Source: Candidatus Accumulibacter sp. ACC003
GTDB taxonomy: Bacteria; Pseudomonadota; Gammaproteobacteria; Burkholderiales; Rhodocyclaceae
Direction of reading: 5' to 3'
Assembly (NCBI RefSeq): GCF_907163085.1
Contig: NZ_CAJQTX010000004.1
Coordinates: forward strand, 204,956 to 268,955
Length of the DNA: 64,000 bases
The notes under the pieces were generated by a model. The model did no database searches, was not told where the DNA came from, and saw only the letters and a program-made list of their open reading frames with translations. Shown here in pieces: positions 39,176 to 50,044 of this stretch. Position 1 is the first letter of the stretch. Each line of letters starts with the position of its first letter. The translations under genes and the position numbers were made by a program.

Positions 39176-40021
39176 CCCGTCATGGCGAGTAAGCAATCCA
39201 TGGGATGCGCCGCCGTCTTGGCCGCAGTGCCGACGCCGCGGCTTCCTGGACTGCCGCGGCGCTACGCTCCTCGCAGTGACGGCGGAGGTGACGAAGACGG
39301 CGACGGTGACGGCGCCAGCACCAGCGCCAGCGCCAGTGATTGCCCCGGAGCCACAGCCCGTCATTGCGAGCAAAGCGAAGCAATCCATGGGATGCGCCGC
39401 CGTCTCGGCCGCAGTGCCGACGCCGCGGCTTCCTGGACTGCCGCGTCGCTACGCTCCTCGCAGTGACGGAGGAGGTGACGAAGACGGTGACGGAGACGGC
39501 GACAGCACCAGCGCCAGTGACTGCCGCGGAGCCGCAGCCCGTCATTGCGAGCAAAGCGAAGCAATCCATGGGATGCGCCGCAGTCTCGGCCGCAGTGCCG
39601 ACGCCGCGGCTTGCTGGACTGCCGCGTCGCTACGCTCCTCGCAGTGACGGCGGAGGTGACGGAGGGGGTGACGGAGACGGCGACAGCACCAGCGCCAGTG
39701 ATTGCCCCGGAGCCACAGCCCGTCATTGCGAGCAAAGCGAAGCAATCCATGGGATGCGCCGCAGTCTCGGCCGCAGTGCCAGCGCCGCGGCTTCCTGGAC
39801 TGCCGCGTCGCTACGCTCCTCGCAGTGACGGCGGAGGTGACGGAGACGGTGACGGTGACGGTGACGGTGACGGCGACAGCGCCAGCGGTGACTGCCGCGG
39901 AGCCGCAGCCCGTCATTGCGAGCAAAGCGAAGCAATCCATGGGATGCGCCGCAGTCTCGGCCGCAGTGCCGACGCCGCGGCTTCCTGGACTGCCGCGTCG
40001 CTACGCTCCTCGCAGTGACGG
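39176..40021. repeat. array A: five copies of a MITE-like palindromic repeat, period about 181 bp
   Basis: Units begin near 39176, 39357, 39538, 39719 and 39909, each with cgtcattgcgagcaaagcga. Each ends about 110 bp later with the imperfect inverted counterpart gctacgctcctcgcagtgac. Spacers of about 70 bp are rich in gacggtgacg-type runs. The ends match a widely distributed bacterial palindromic repeat (gtcattgcgag...ctcgcaatgac). All frames are open because of composition, but there is no sign of a real gene. Confidence 0.88.
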
Positions 40022-40051
40022 CGGAGGTGACGGAGACCGCGATAGCGAGAC

Positions 40052-40181
40052 CTTCCCCGCCGAATTTATTCACCAGAACCTGACGAGCGAGCCCAGCATC
40101 GTCCATGCCGTCTCCATGCACGCTGTGCAGAAGCGGCTCTCGGCTGGCTCCAGTGGTATCGACCCGCGGCTGATAGCACGC
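40052..40181 (+). pseudogene. decayed fragment of fcl (GDP-L-fucose synthase)
   Basis: The translated PAEFIHQNLTSEPSIVHAVS followed by HAVQKRLSAGSSGIDPRL matches [20 protein letters not shown] and [18 protein letters not shown] of the intact fcl gene at 58073. Many substitutions remove key residues. It covers only about 43 codons and sits between array A and a decayed EPS-regulator copy. Confidence 0.8.
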
Positions 40182-40258
40182 ACCACGCCGCCGCCCGAGA
40201 TCCCCTGCGCCGCCGACCCCCCAAAAAACCCGGACTGCACCCGCGACGACAATCGCCC

Positions 40259-40306
40259 TTGCCCCTTCCCATAACATGCCTTAATATCACCGTTCATCCG
40301 TTGAAC
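40259..40306 (+). promoter_or_regulatory. promoter-operator of a decayed EPS regulator copy
   Basis: TTGCCC (40259-40264), a 17-bp spacer and TAATAT (40282-40287), then the inverted repeat gttcatccgttgaac (40292-40306). The same layout occurs upstream of the regulator at 63885, so this is a conserved promoter with an overlapping operator, here left without an intact gene. Confidence 0.7.
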
Positions 40307-40311
40307 AAATA

Positions 40312-40402
40312 AGCCTGACGCACGCCGAGCAAGTGCACCTGCGAATCCTCCGAATCGTCGAGGAAGCGCAGCGGAAGAAACGGCAGCGCTGACTTGTAGA
40401 AC
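40312..40402 (+). pseudogene. internally deleted EPS-associated MarR regulator
   Basis: The sequence reads like the first 20 codons of the intact regulator at 40654 (TPAEQVHLRILRIVEE equivalent), then jumps to the 3' end and flank of that gene. The start codon ATG has become CTG. Most of the helix-turn-helix is deleted. Confidence 0.75.
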
Positions 40403-40424
40403 GCCGTTACGGTGAAAGTCGCCG

Positions 40425-40563
40425 GCGCCGCCAACGCGCAAGGAATAAGCGCTCCGGCCAGGCGCCGGTTCGGTCGAACCCGGGGAGGGCAGCGCCCACC
40501 TCGGTACGCGTACCACATGCTGAATGCTCAAGCATTCCGGTATGGCGGTAGCGTGCCCGGATA
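40425..40563 (+). repeat. 139-bp direct repeat, copy 1
   Basis: Matches 41256-41394 at a constant offset of 831 bp with only scattered differences. It contains acgcgtaccacatgctgaat and ttccggtatggcggtagcgt. Together with the regulator sequences before each copy it shows that a block (regulator plus flank) was duplicated. Confidence 0.85.
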
Positions 40564-40575
40564 GCACGCCGCCCA

Positions 40576-40637
40576 GCCAGCTGGTGCGCGATGCCGAACT
40601 GGACAAACGCTTTGCCGACAGCCTCGTGCAGGTCACC
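40576..40637 (+). pseudogene. short internal fragment of an Rpn/DUF4351 gene
   Basis: About 60 bp matching the intact gene at 41731-41792 (coding LVRDAELDKRFADSLVQVT versus VVRDAELGKRFADTLVQVT). It replaces the promoter-operator that precedes other copies of the EPS regulator. Confidence 0.8.
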
Positions 40638-40653
40638 CATTGAACAACAAGAC

Positions 40654-41016
40654 ATGACGCCGGCCGAGCAAGTGCACCTGCGAATCCTCAGAATTGTCGA
40701 GGAAGAGCCACAGATCAGCCAGCGGCAGCTCGCTGAACGGCTTGGCGCCAGCCTGGGCAAGACCAATTACCTGCTCAAGGCGCTGCTCGACAAGGGTTAC
40801 ATCAAGGCCGGCAACTTTCTGCGCGCCGAAGACAAACTGAAATACGCGTACCTGCTCACTCCCGAGGGCCTTCTCGCCAAGCTGCGCCTGACGCGCAACT
40901 ACCTCGCCCGGAAGGAAGAGGAGTACGTCGCGATGAAAGTGGAAATCGAAGGTATGCGAGCCGAACTGGCCGCGCAGGACGAGCAGGACGATCAGGGAGA
41001 GCAAGCGAAGCACTGA
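40654..41016 (+). CDS. EPS-associated MarR-family transcriptional regulator
   Basis: Start at ATG 40654 (MTPAEQVHLRILRIVEEEPQ), giving 120 residues; the longer frame starts in an Rpn fragment. Residues 5-75 form a winged helix (ISQRQLAERLGASLGKTNYL, LLDKGYIKAGNFLR, YLLTPEGLLAKLRLT). A helical/coiled tail follows (LARKEEEYVAMKVEIEGMRAEL). This is the MarR-like family linked to exopolysaccharide loci with exosortases. The usual promoter-operator is missing upstream, so expression is uncertain. Near-identical sequence starts again at 63885. Confidence 0.85.
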   Translation: MTPAEQVHLRILRIVEEEPQISQRQLAERLGASLGKTNYLLKALLDKGYIKAGNFLRAEDKLKYAYLLTPEGLLAKLRLTRNYLARKEEEYVAMKVEIEGMRAELAAQDEQDDQGEQAKH

Positions 41017-41255
41017 CTTGCCGAACGCCGTTACCGTGAAGGTCGCCTCCGCGACTCACGAATCGCCCTTCGTCCCGACGCAGACAAAGCTTCGACGAGT
41101 GAGCAGGAGAATCCACGGCGCATGCTTCCGGCCCGCCGAGCGATCCCCGCGGGCAAGCCGGAGGGATGCACGCGGCAGCTGAGGCAAACGGTCATGACTT
41201 TCATGATTGCAGGCCGCTCGACAGTTCAGGACCGTCGAGCGGCCTGAAAAAGCAA
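41017..41255. other. flank of the EPS regulator with palindromic repeat pieces
   Basis: Contains gtcgcctccgcgac (41042-41055) and acggtcatgactttcatgat near 41190, both related to the repeat cluster at 7719-7867. No gene is seen. The stretch 41395-41583 before the Rpn gene likewise shows no gene and probably holds its promoter. Confidence 0.5.
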
Positions 41256-41394
41256 GCGCCGCCAACGCGCAAGCAGCAAGCGCTTCGACCAGGCGCCGAT
41301 TCGGTCGAGCCCGGGGAGGGCAGTGTCCACCTCAGTACGCGTACCACATGCTGAATGCCCAAGCATTCCGGTATGGCGGTAGCGTGCCCGGATA
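41256..41394 (+). repeat. 139-bp direct repeat, copy 2
   Basis: Second copy of the block described at 40425-40563, here downstream of the intact EPS regulator gene. Confidence 0.85.
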
Positions 41395-41583
41395 AGCCGC
41401 CGGCAAGCCACACACGCCGCCCGACAGTTCAGCCGCCAACGTGCGGCCCGCCACTCGCCAAGCCACGAATGAGCCTCCCCCAACGCTCATCAACCGTCCG
41501 GCCTGTTACGCAAACGTCGGCTGGAATCTCGGGATTGCGCGGCAAGAAGCACTTCGGCTGACCGACAACGATTCTTCGCTGCC

Positions 41584-42573
41584 ATGACCCAATTGCCCGC
41601 CGACGACTACGACAGCCCCTGGAAAGACGTACTCGAACACGCCTTTCCCGAGTTCATGGCCTTCTACTTCCCCCAAGCCCACGCCCAGATCGACTGGGAC
41701 CAGGGGCATGAATTCAAGTCCACCGAACTACGCCAGGTGGTGCGCGATGCCGAACTGGGCAAACGCTTTGCCGACACCCTCGTGCAGGTCACCCTCGAGG
41801 ACGGCCAGCGCCGCTGGGTCTACATCCATATCGAAATTCAGGGCCAGCGCGACAGCGATTTCGCCCATCGCATGTTCACCTACAACTACCGGCTCTATGA
41901 CCGCTTCGCCACCCCCATCGCCAGCTTGGCCGTACTGGCCGACGAAAGCGAAGGCTGGAAACCCGACCGCTACGGTTTTGAAGTCCTCGGTTGTCGCCAC
42001 AGCCTGGAATTCCCTGTCGTCAAATTGCTCGACTACGCCGATCGCGTTGATCAGCTTGAAAGCGACCACAACCCCTTCGCCCTGGTCACCGCCGCCCACC
42101 TGCGCACCCGGCAAACCAAACACGACCCCGAAGCGCGCTACCAGGCCAAACGTAGCCTCGTCCGACTGCTCTACCGCCAGGGCTGGGATCGCCAGCGCAT
42201 CCTCGACCTCTTCGCCGTGCTCGACTGGATGATGCGCCTGCCGGAAGGCCTGGAAGACAAACTGTGGCAAGATATCGAGCAAATTGAAGGAGAGCGCAAA
42301 ATGCCCTACGTCACCAGCGTCGAACGTCGAGCCACCGAACGAGGCATGCAGCAAGGCATGCAGCAAGGCATGCAGCAGGGCATGCAGCAAGGCATGCAGC
42401 AGGGCATGCAGCAAGGCGAAGAAAAGGTACTCGAACGCCAACTTACTCGCCGCTTCGGCCCCCTCAGCGAAGTTAGCCGACAGCGGCTCAAGAGCGCCAC
42501 GCTGGAACAGCTTGAACGCTGGACCGACAACATCCTGGATGCCACCACCCTGGAAGAAGTCTTCAAAGACTGA
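41584..42573 (+). CDS. Rpn-like PD-(D/E)XK nuclease with DUF4351 tail
   Basis: A 329-residue protein. The N-terminal two thirds form a nuclease-like domain: WKDVLEHAFPEFMAFYFP, then FADTLVQV with the likely catalytic D and VYIHIEIQGQRD with the E-x-Q pair. A linker of six M-Q-Q-G repeats (about 253-276) follows. The C-terminal DUF4351 reads LERQLTRRFGPLSEVSRQRL then TLEQLERWTDNILDATTLEE. Rpn-type proteins are recombination-promoting nucleases, often annotated as putative transposases. It has paralogs at 43539, 48569 and 59273. Confidence 0.85.
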   Translation: MTQLPADDYDSPWKDVLEHAFPEFMAFYFPQAHAQIDWDQGHEFKSTELRQVVRDAELGKRFADTLVQVTLEDGQRRWVYIHIEIQGQRDSDFAHRMFTYNYRLYDRFATPIASLAVLADESEGWKPDRYGFEVLGCRHSLEFPVVKLLDYADRVDQLESDHNPFALVTAAHLRTRQTKHDPEARYQAKRSLVRLLYRQGWDRQRILDLFAVLDWMMRLPEGLEDKLWQDIEQIEGERKMPYVTSVERRATERGMQQGMQQGMQQGMQQGMQQGMQQGEEKVLERQLTRRFGPLSEVSRQRLKSATLEQLERWTDNILDATTLEEVFKD

Positions 42574-42617
42574 TCATTTTTTGGGCAATGGATGCCCATT
42601 TTTTTCCTGGCGGTACT

Positions 42618-42642
42618 GTAGGAGCCCGATTCATCGGGCGAT
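42618..42642. repeat. REP-like palindrome
   Basis: gtaggagcccgattcatcgg followed by gcgat. The cccgat/atcggg core forms a hairpin. Other copies are at 47964, 61081, 61151 (inverted) and 63786 (inverted). Confidence 0.8.
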
Positions 42643-42672
42643 AACGGCACTGTCCAACCGCCCGAGATCGCT

Positions 42673-42810
42673 CACCGCCCGCTGGACTGCCACGTCGCTA
42701 CGCTCCTCGCAGTGACGGAGGAAATGACGGAGGAGGAGGCGGCGACAGCGCCAGTGATTGCCCCGAACCCGAAGCCAGTCATTGCGAGCAAAGCGAAGCA
42801 ATCCATGGTC
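42673..42810. repeat. isolated halves of the MITE-like palindromic repeat
   Basis: A right half (gctacgctcctcgcagtgac at about 42697-42716) and a left half (attgcgagcaaagcgaagca at about 42781-42800) in the same order as between units of arrays A and B. This is a one-junction remnant of such an array. Confidence 0.75.
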
Positions 42811-42833
42811 TGGCCAGCGGTCTCGGCTGTTCC

Positions 42834-43338
42834 GCAGGTGCAGCCCAACGAAATCTACAACCCCTTCGCCCTGGTCACCGCCGCCCACCTGCGCACCCGG
42901 CAAACCAAACACGACCCCGAAGCGCGCTACCAGGCCAAACGTAGCCTCGTCCGACTGCTCTACCGCCAGGGCTGGGATCGCCAGCGCATCCTCGATCTCT
43001 TTGCCGTGCTCGACTGGATGATGCGCCTGCCGGAAGGCCTGGAAGACAAACTGTGGCAAGATATCGAGCAAATTGAAGGAGAGCGCAAAATGCCCTACGT
43101 CACCAGCGTCGAACGTCGAGCCACCGAACGAGGCATGCAGCAAGGCATGCAGCAAGGCATGCAGCAGGGCATGCAGCAAGGCGAAGAAAAGGTACTCGAA
43201 CGCCAACTTACTCGCCGCTTCGGCCCCCTCAGCGAAGTTAGCCGACAGCGGCTCAAGAGCGCCACGCTGGAACAGCTTGAACGCTGGACCGACAACATCC
43301 TGGATGCCGCCACACTGGAAGAAGTCTTCAAAGACTGA
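42834..43338 (+). pseudogene. chimera: gmd sliver joined to 3' part of an Rpn/DUF4351 gene
   Basis: Positions 42834-42861 match gmd (coding QVQPNEIYN). From there the sequence continues as the Rpn gene of 41584 from codons for NPFALVTAAHLRTRQTK to the stop. It carries four instead of six M-Q-Q-G repeats and is otherwise nearly identical. The nuclease half is missing. The gmd junction is the same as at 46218. Confidence 0.88.
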
Positions 43339-43538
43339 CCATTTTTTTGGGCAATCGGTGACCCTGTTCTGCCTCGGCCTCCTACCCGGTCAGCCGTGCG
43401 TTCGACGACTTGCCGACGTCCAGCGAAGATCGTTGAGCGTCGGGGGCAAAGACCTCCTCATCGCCATGTCTGAAACGAATAGAACGCAAAGTCCTCGCAG
43501 CCGCGTTATCGTGAACATTTTGCGTTGAGCAGGCACCC

Positions 43539-44537
43539 ATGGACAACGAGGCATCAGCGAGCGACGACTACGACACGCCGTGGAAAGACGCGATTACGCG
43601 CTACTTTCCCGAGTTCATGGCCTTCTATTTCCCGTTCGCCCACGCCGAAATAGACTGGCAGCAAGCATACGTCTTCCTCGATCAGGAACTCGCCCAGATC
43701 GTGCAGGATGCCGAACTCGGCAAGCGCCTGGTGGATCGCCTCGTACAGGTAAGCACTCGGGACGCGGGCGAACAGTGGGTATACATCCACGTCGAAGTTC
43801 AGGGACAGCATGACGCCAACTTCCCTGAGCGCCTGTTTACCTACAACTACCGGCTCTACGACCGCTACCGCCGCCCGGTTGCCAGCCTCGCCGTGCTGGC
43901 AGACGACGGCGAAAGCTGGAAACCGACTCACTTCGGTTACCAGCTGTTCGGCTGCGAAGTCGGTATCCGCTTCCCGGCTGTCAAGATCCTCGACTACGCA
44001 GGTCAGGCCGAAGCTCTCCTCAGCGATCCCAACCCCTTCGCCCTGGTCACCGCGGCACACCTATTCACCCGCCAGACAAAGGGTGACCCTGAACAACGCT
44101 ATGCGGCAAAATGGCGGCTAGCCAAGCTGCTCTACGAACGCAACTGGGACAAACAGCGCATCATCGACCTTTTCAGCGTCATTGACTGGCTGATGCGCTT
44201 GCCGACCGAACTCGAGAAGCGGCTGATGGACGAAGTCTACACATTGGAAAGGAACGTCACCATGCCTTACGTCACCTCTGCCGAACGCTTCGGAATCGAG
44301 AAAGGCTTGCAGCAAGGATTGCAGCAAGGTCGCCAGGAAGGTCGCCAGGAAGGTCGCCAGGAAGGTCGCCAAGAGGGTGAGGCCGCACTCCTGCAGAGTC
44401 TGCTCGCCCGTCGCTTCGGTGCCCTGCCTGATGCTGTTCGCGCCCGACTGGACAAGGCCACCGTCGAGCAGCTCGAAAACTGGGCGATCAAGGTGCTCGA
44501 TGCCGAAACATTGGACGAAGTCTTCGCTCCGCGTTGA
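43539..44537 (+). CDS. Rpn-like PD-(D/E)XK nuclease with DUF4351 tail
   Basis: A 332-residue paralog of the 41584 gene: DDYDTPWKDAITRYFPEFMA at the N-terminus, RLVDRLVQVSTRDAGEQWVY and IHVEVQGQHD carrying the D and E-x-Q residues. The linker has two L-Q-Q-G and four R-Q-E-G repeats, then DUF4351 (LLQSLLARRFGALPDAVRAR, VEQLENWAIKVLDAETLDEV). The ATG follows gagcaggcaccc without a strong Shine-Dalgarno. Array B begins about 60 bp after its stop. A close but frameshifted relative is at 59273. Confidence 0.85.
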   Translation: MDNEASASDDYDTPWKDAITRYFPEFMAFYFPFAHAEIDWQQAYVFLDQELAQIVQDAELGKRLVDRLVQVSTRDAGEQWVYIHVEVQGQHDANFPERLFTYNYRLYDRYRRPVASLAVLADDGESWKPTHFGYQLFGCEVGIRFPAVKILDYAGQAEALLSDPNPFALVTAAHLFTRQTKGDPEQRYAAKWRLAKLLYERNWDKQRIIDLFSVIDWLMRLPTELEKRLMDEVYTLERNVTMPYVTSAERFGIEKGLQQGLQQGRQEGRQEGRQEGRQEGEAALLQSLLARRFGALPDAVRARLDKATVEQLENWAIKVLDAETLDEVFAPR

Positions 44538-44599
44538 CGGCGAAAGCGACGGAGGCGCCGGAAACAACCCCAGCGACTGCCCCGGCTCCGAAGCCGTAA

Positions 44600-47166
<2,567 letters not shown>

Positions 47167-47179
47167 AGGAGAACCGTTC

Positions 47180-47407
47180 ATGCTAAAGAGCTATGAAGCG
47201 ATCTATGACCACGGGCAGATAAGGTGGTTGTCCGACAAACCCCCTGTGGACGAGGCTCGTGTCATCGTCACCATGCTTCCCCCGCAAGTTAGTACAGCAT
47301 CCGAAACTTGTCGGACGCCATCGGCTCGTATTGCAGGAAAGGGGAGAATTCTCGGTGATATCGTCGCGCCGGTAGCACCCGAAGGCGATTGGAACGCCCT
47401 CAAGTGA
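47180..47407 (+). CDS. antitoxin of a type II PIN-domain module
   Basis: A 75-residue protein starting eight bases after AAGGAG (MLKSYEAIYDHGQIRWLSDK). It resembles small antitoxins with an N-terminal beta-strand region and a Pro-rich C-terminal toxin-binding part (ILGDIVAPVAPEGDWNALK). Its TGA overlaps the GTG start of the PIN toxin. It should neutralise the toxin and repress the operon. Confidence 0.75.
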   Translation: MLKSYEAIYDHGQIRWLSDKPPVDEARVIVTMLPPQVSTASETCRTPSARIAGKGRILGDIVAPVAPEGDWNALK

Positions 47408-47799
47408 TCGTTCTTGACACTCACGTCTGGGTGAATTGGATTCTTCTGGGCGAATCTGCGCTAAGCAGGCCAATCCTGGCTGCAATGAAATGGCAGTCAT
47501 CAATGGCCGTTTCGGCTATCTCCTGCTTTGAAGTGTCGCTGCTCGTCAAGCAGCGCAAACTGGAATTGCCCTTGCCCGTTGGGGAATGGCTAACAGAAGC
47601 GCTCTCAGCGTCTGGCGTCGATTGCCTACCGGTTACCTGCGAGATTTCGCGTTTGTCCGTCTCGCTCCAGGACATACACAAAGACCCGGCGGATCGCATC
47701 ATTATTGCCACCGCCATCAGCCACAATGCGTTGCTCGCCAGTGTCGATTGCGTATTTCCAGAGTACTCGGAACTCGCTGGGCGCTTGGTCGCCCGCTGA
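47404..47799 (+). CDS. VapC-type PIN domain ribonuclease toxin
   Basis: A 131-residue protein from GTG 47404 (overlap GTGA with the antitoxin stop). PIN acidic residues: D5 in VLDTHVWVNW, E43 in ISCFEVSLL and D97 in KDPADRIIIATA. VapC toxins cleave tRNA or rRNA. The later VDCVFPEYSEL end is typical. The module is embedded between a gmd/fcl pseudogene pair and an fcl fragment, consistent with insertion or retention during rearrangement. Confidence 0.88.
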   Translation: MIVLDTHVWVNWILLGESALSRPILAAMKWQSSMAVSAISCFEVSLLVKQRKLELPLPVGEWLTEALSASGVDCLPVTCEISRLSVSLQDIHKDPADRIIIATAISHNALLASVDCVFPEYSELAGRLVAR

Positions 47800-47820
47800 T
47801 TCACTGAATCATCACCAACC

Positions 47821-47905
47821 ATGGCTCAAACCGCAAAAATCTACGTCGCTGGCCATCGCGGCATGGTCGGTTCCGCCATCGTCCGGCAACTCAGCCTTCA
47901 ACGCG
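47821..47905 (+). pseudogene. 5' fragment of fcl
   Basis: ATG at 47821 followed by [20 protein letters not shown] and RQL, the N-terminal NAD(P)-binding segment of GDP-L-fucose synthase, after which homology stops. A REP-like palindrome follows at 47964. Confidence 0.85.
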
Positions 47906-47963
47906 AAGCCCCACGCCCAAAAGAATACCAACGATCATCCTCAGTCGAGCCCGCCACACCTCT

Positions 47964-47988
47964 GTAGGAGCCCGATTCATCGGGCGAT
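47964..47988. repeat. REP-like palindrome
   Basis: Same sequence as at 42618-42642, between the fcl fragment and the gmd/fcl chimera. Confidence 0.8.
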
Positions 47989-48040
47989 AAACGCCCCAGT
48001 CCCCCAAAGCAATCCAACCCCCCAACAAACCAGCCGATAA

Positions 48041-48418
<378 letters not shown>

Positions 48419-48568
48419 AAAATACATGAGTGCATGAACTGACACCGCTGATGTGACATGCGGATTACCTGCGCCGCTGATCAAGCGCCATTCATAAACA
48501 CCCCGCGCCGTCATTGCGAGCGCAGCGAACAAACCAGAAATTGCCACGTCAGCCAACGAAGTCAGCCC

Positions 48569-49603
48569 ATGACAAACCACCCGCACGACACCGGCTACAA
48601 ACTTCTGTTCTCGCACCACCGCGTAGTGGAAGACCTGTTGCGCGGGTTCGTCGGTGAAGATTGGGTAGAAGGACTCGACTACAGCACTCTTGAAAAAGTC
48701 AGCGGCAGCTATATCAGCGACGACCTGCGCGACCGAGAAGACGACGTTATCTGGCGCATCCGTCACCACACCGAATGGATCTACATCTACCTACTGCTCG
48801 AATTCCAGAGCACGGTAGACCCCTGGATGGCCCTGCGCATCATGGTCTATACCGGCCTGCTCTACCAAGACCTGATCAAGAGCGGAGAAGTCAAACCCGG
48901 CCAAAAGCTTCCTTCCGTCTTCCCGCTCGTGCTCTACAACGGCCGCCAACACTGGACTGCCGCACGCGACGTCAGCGAACTTATTGAAAACCCGCCGGGC
49001 AGCCTCAAACGCTACCATCCCACCCAACGCTACTTCCTGATTGAAGAGGGCACCCTGGAAGAAACGGCGTTGGCCGACACCGACAACACCGTAACCAGCA
49101 TCATCCGGCTGGAAACCAGCGCACTACCCGAAGATGTGCGGCGAGCGGTATCCTCACTACAGGCACGGTTGCGCCACCCAGAATACGCCAGCCTCAGACG
49201 CGCATTCGTGGTCTGGATCAACCGCATCGTACTCAGGCGGCTGATGCCAAGCCAAGAAATCCCGGAAGTCAACGAACTACAGGAGATAGACACCATGTTG
49301 GCGGAACGTGTAGAAGAATGGACAGAGCAATGGAAACGAGACGGCCTACAACAAGGCCTACAACAAGGCCTACAACAAGGCCTACAACAAGGCCTACAAC
49401 AAGGCCTACAACAAGGCCTACAACAAGGCAAGCTAGAAGGCGAATCAGCCGTTCTGCAACGCCAACTCGCCCGCCGTTTTGGCCCGTTATCGCCCGAAAC
49501 CCATGCTCGCCTGACCCATGCCAGCCTCGCTCAACTTGAACAATGGGCCGACAACATCCTCGATGCCAACACGCTGGAAGACGTGTTCAAAGTCAGGAAC
49601 TGA
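48569..49603 (+). CDS. Rpn family recombination-promoting nuclease with DUF4351 tail
   Basis: Start at ATG 48569 (MTNHPHDTGYKLLFSHHRVV), giving 344 residues; the upstream in-frame part is repeat DNA. The domain matches the PF04754-like Rpn fold: DDLRDREDDVIWRIR with acidic residues and YLLLEFQSTVDPWMALRI carrying E-x-Q. It then has YTGLLYQDL and FPLVLYNG. Seven L-Q-Q-G repeats (12 bp each) form the linker. DUF4351 follows (LQRQLARRFGPLSPETHARL, LEQWADNILDANTLED). This is a different subfamily from the 41584/43539 genes but shares the linker and tail design. Confidence 0.88.
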   Translation: MTNHPHDTGYKLLFSHHRVVEDLLRGFVGEDWVEGLDYSTLEKVSGSYISDDLRDREDDVIWRIRHHTEWIYIYLLLEFQSTVDPWMALRIMVYTGLLYQDLIKSGEVKPGQKLPSVFPLVLYNGRQHWTAARDVSELIENPPGSLKRYHPTQRYFLIEEGTLEETALADTDNTVTSIIRLETSALPEDVRRAVSSLQARLRHPEYASLRRAFVVWINRIVLRRLMPSQEIPEVNELQEIDTMLAERVEEWTEQWKRDGLQQGLQQGLQQGLQQGLQQGLQQGLQQGKLEGESAVLQRQLARRFGPLSPETHARLTHASLAQLEQWADNILDANTLEDVFKVRN

Positions 49604-49636
49604 AGCGAAACCGTGGTCTGTCCGTTCGCAGTACTG

Positions 49637-49805
49637 GTGCCAAGCCAAGAAATCCCGGAAGTCAACGAACTACAGGAGATAGACACCATGTTGGCGGAAC
49701 GTGTAGAAGAATGGACAGAGCAATGGAAACGAGACGGCCTACAACAAGGCCTACAACAAGGCCTACAACAAGGCCTACAACAAGGCAAGCTAGAAGGCGA
49801 ATCAG
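49637..49805 (+). pseudogene. tandemly duplicated 3' part of the Rpn gene, left piece
   Basis: Repeats the preceding gene from codons for PSQEIPEVNELQEIDTML to KLEGES, with four instead of seven L-Q-Q-G repeats. It is cut at 49805 by the 2816-bp element. The remnant continues at 52622-52709 and 54618-54705. Confidence 0.9.
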
Positions 49806-50044
49806 CAGCCCTGACGCATGACCTCCCCGAATCGACAGCACTTGCCGGTTACGCCCACTTTCGCCGCCGAGGCGGCCAGATGGGGGTTGGCTAGCGGCAA
49901 GGGAGCGCTTGCGGCGCGGGGGTTTGGTGTTCAGTCAGTGGGACAGGAGAGGTCGAGGGAGCTCCGTTACGATCGCCAGGCGAGCCTTTCCCGGCGCGGG
50001 GTGCGCCGCGCTTGGGAAGATGTGTTGGGCAGGCCTGGGCAAGG

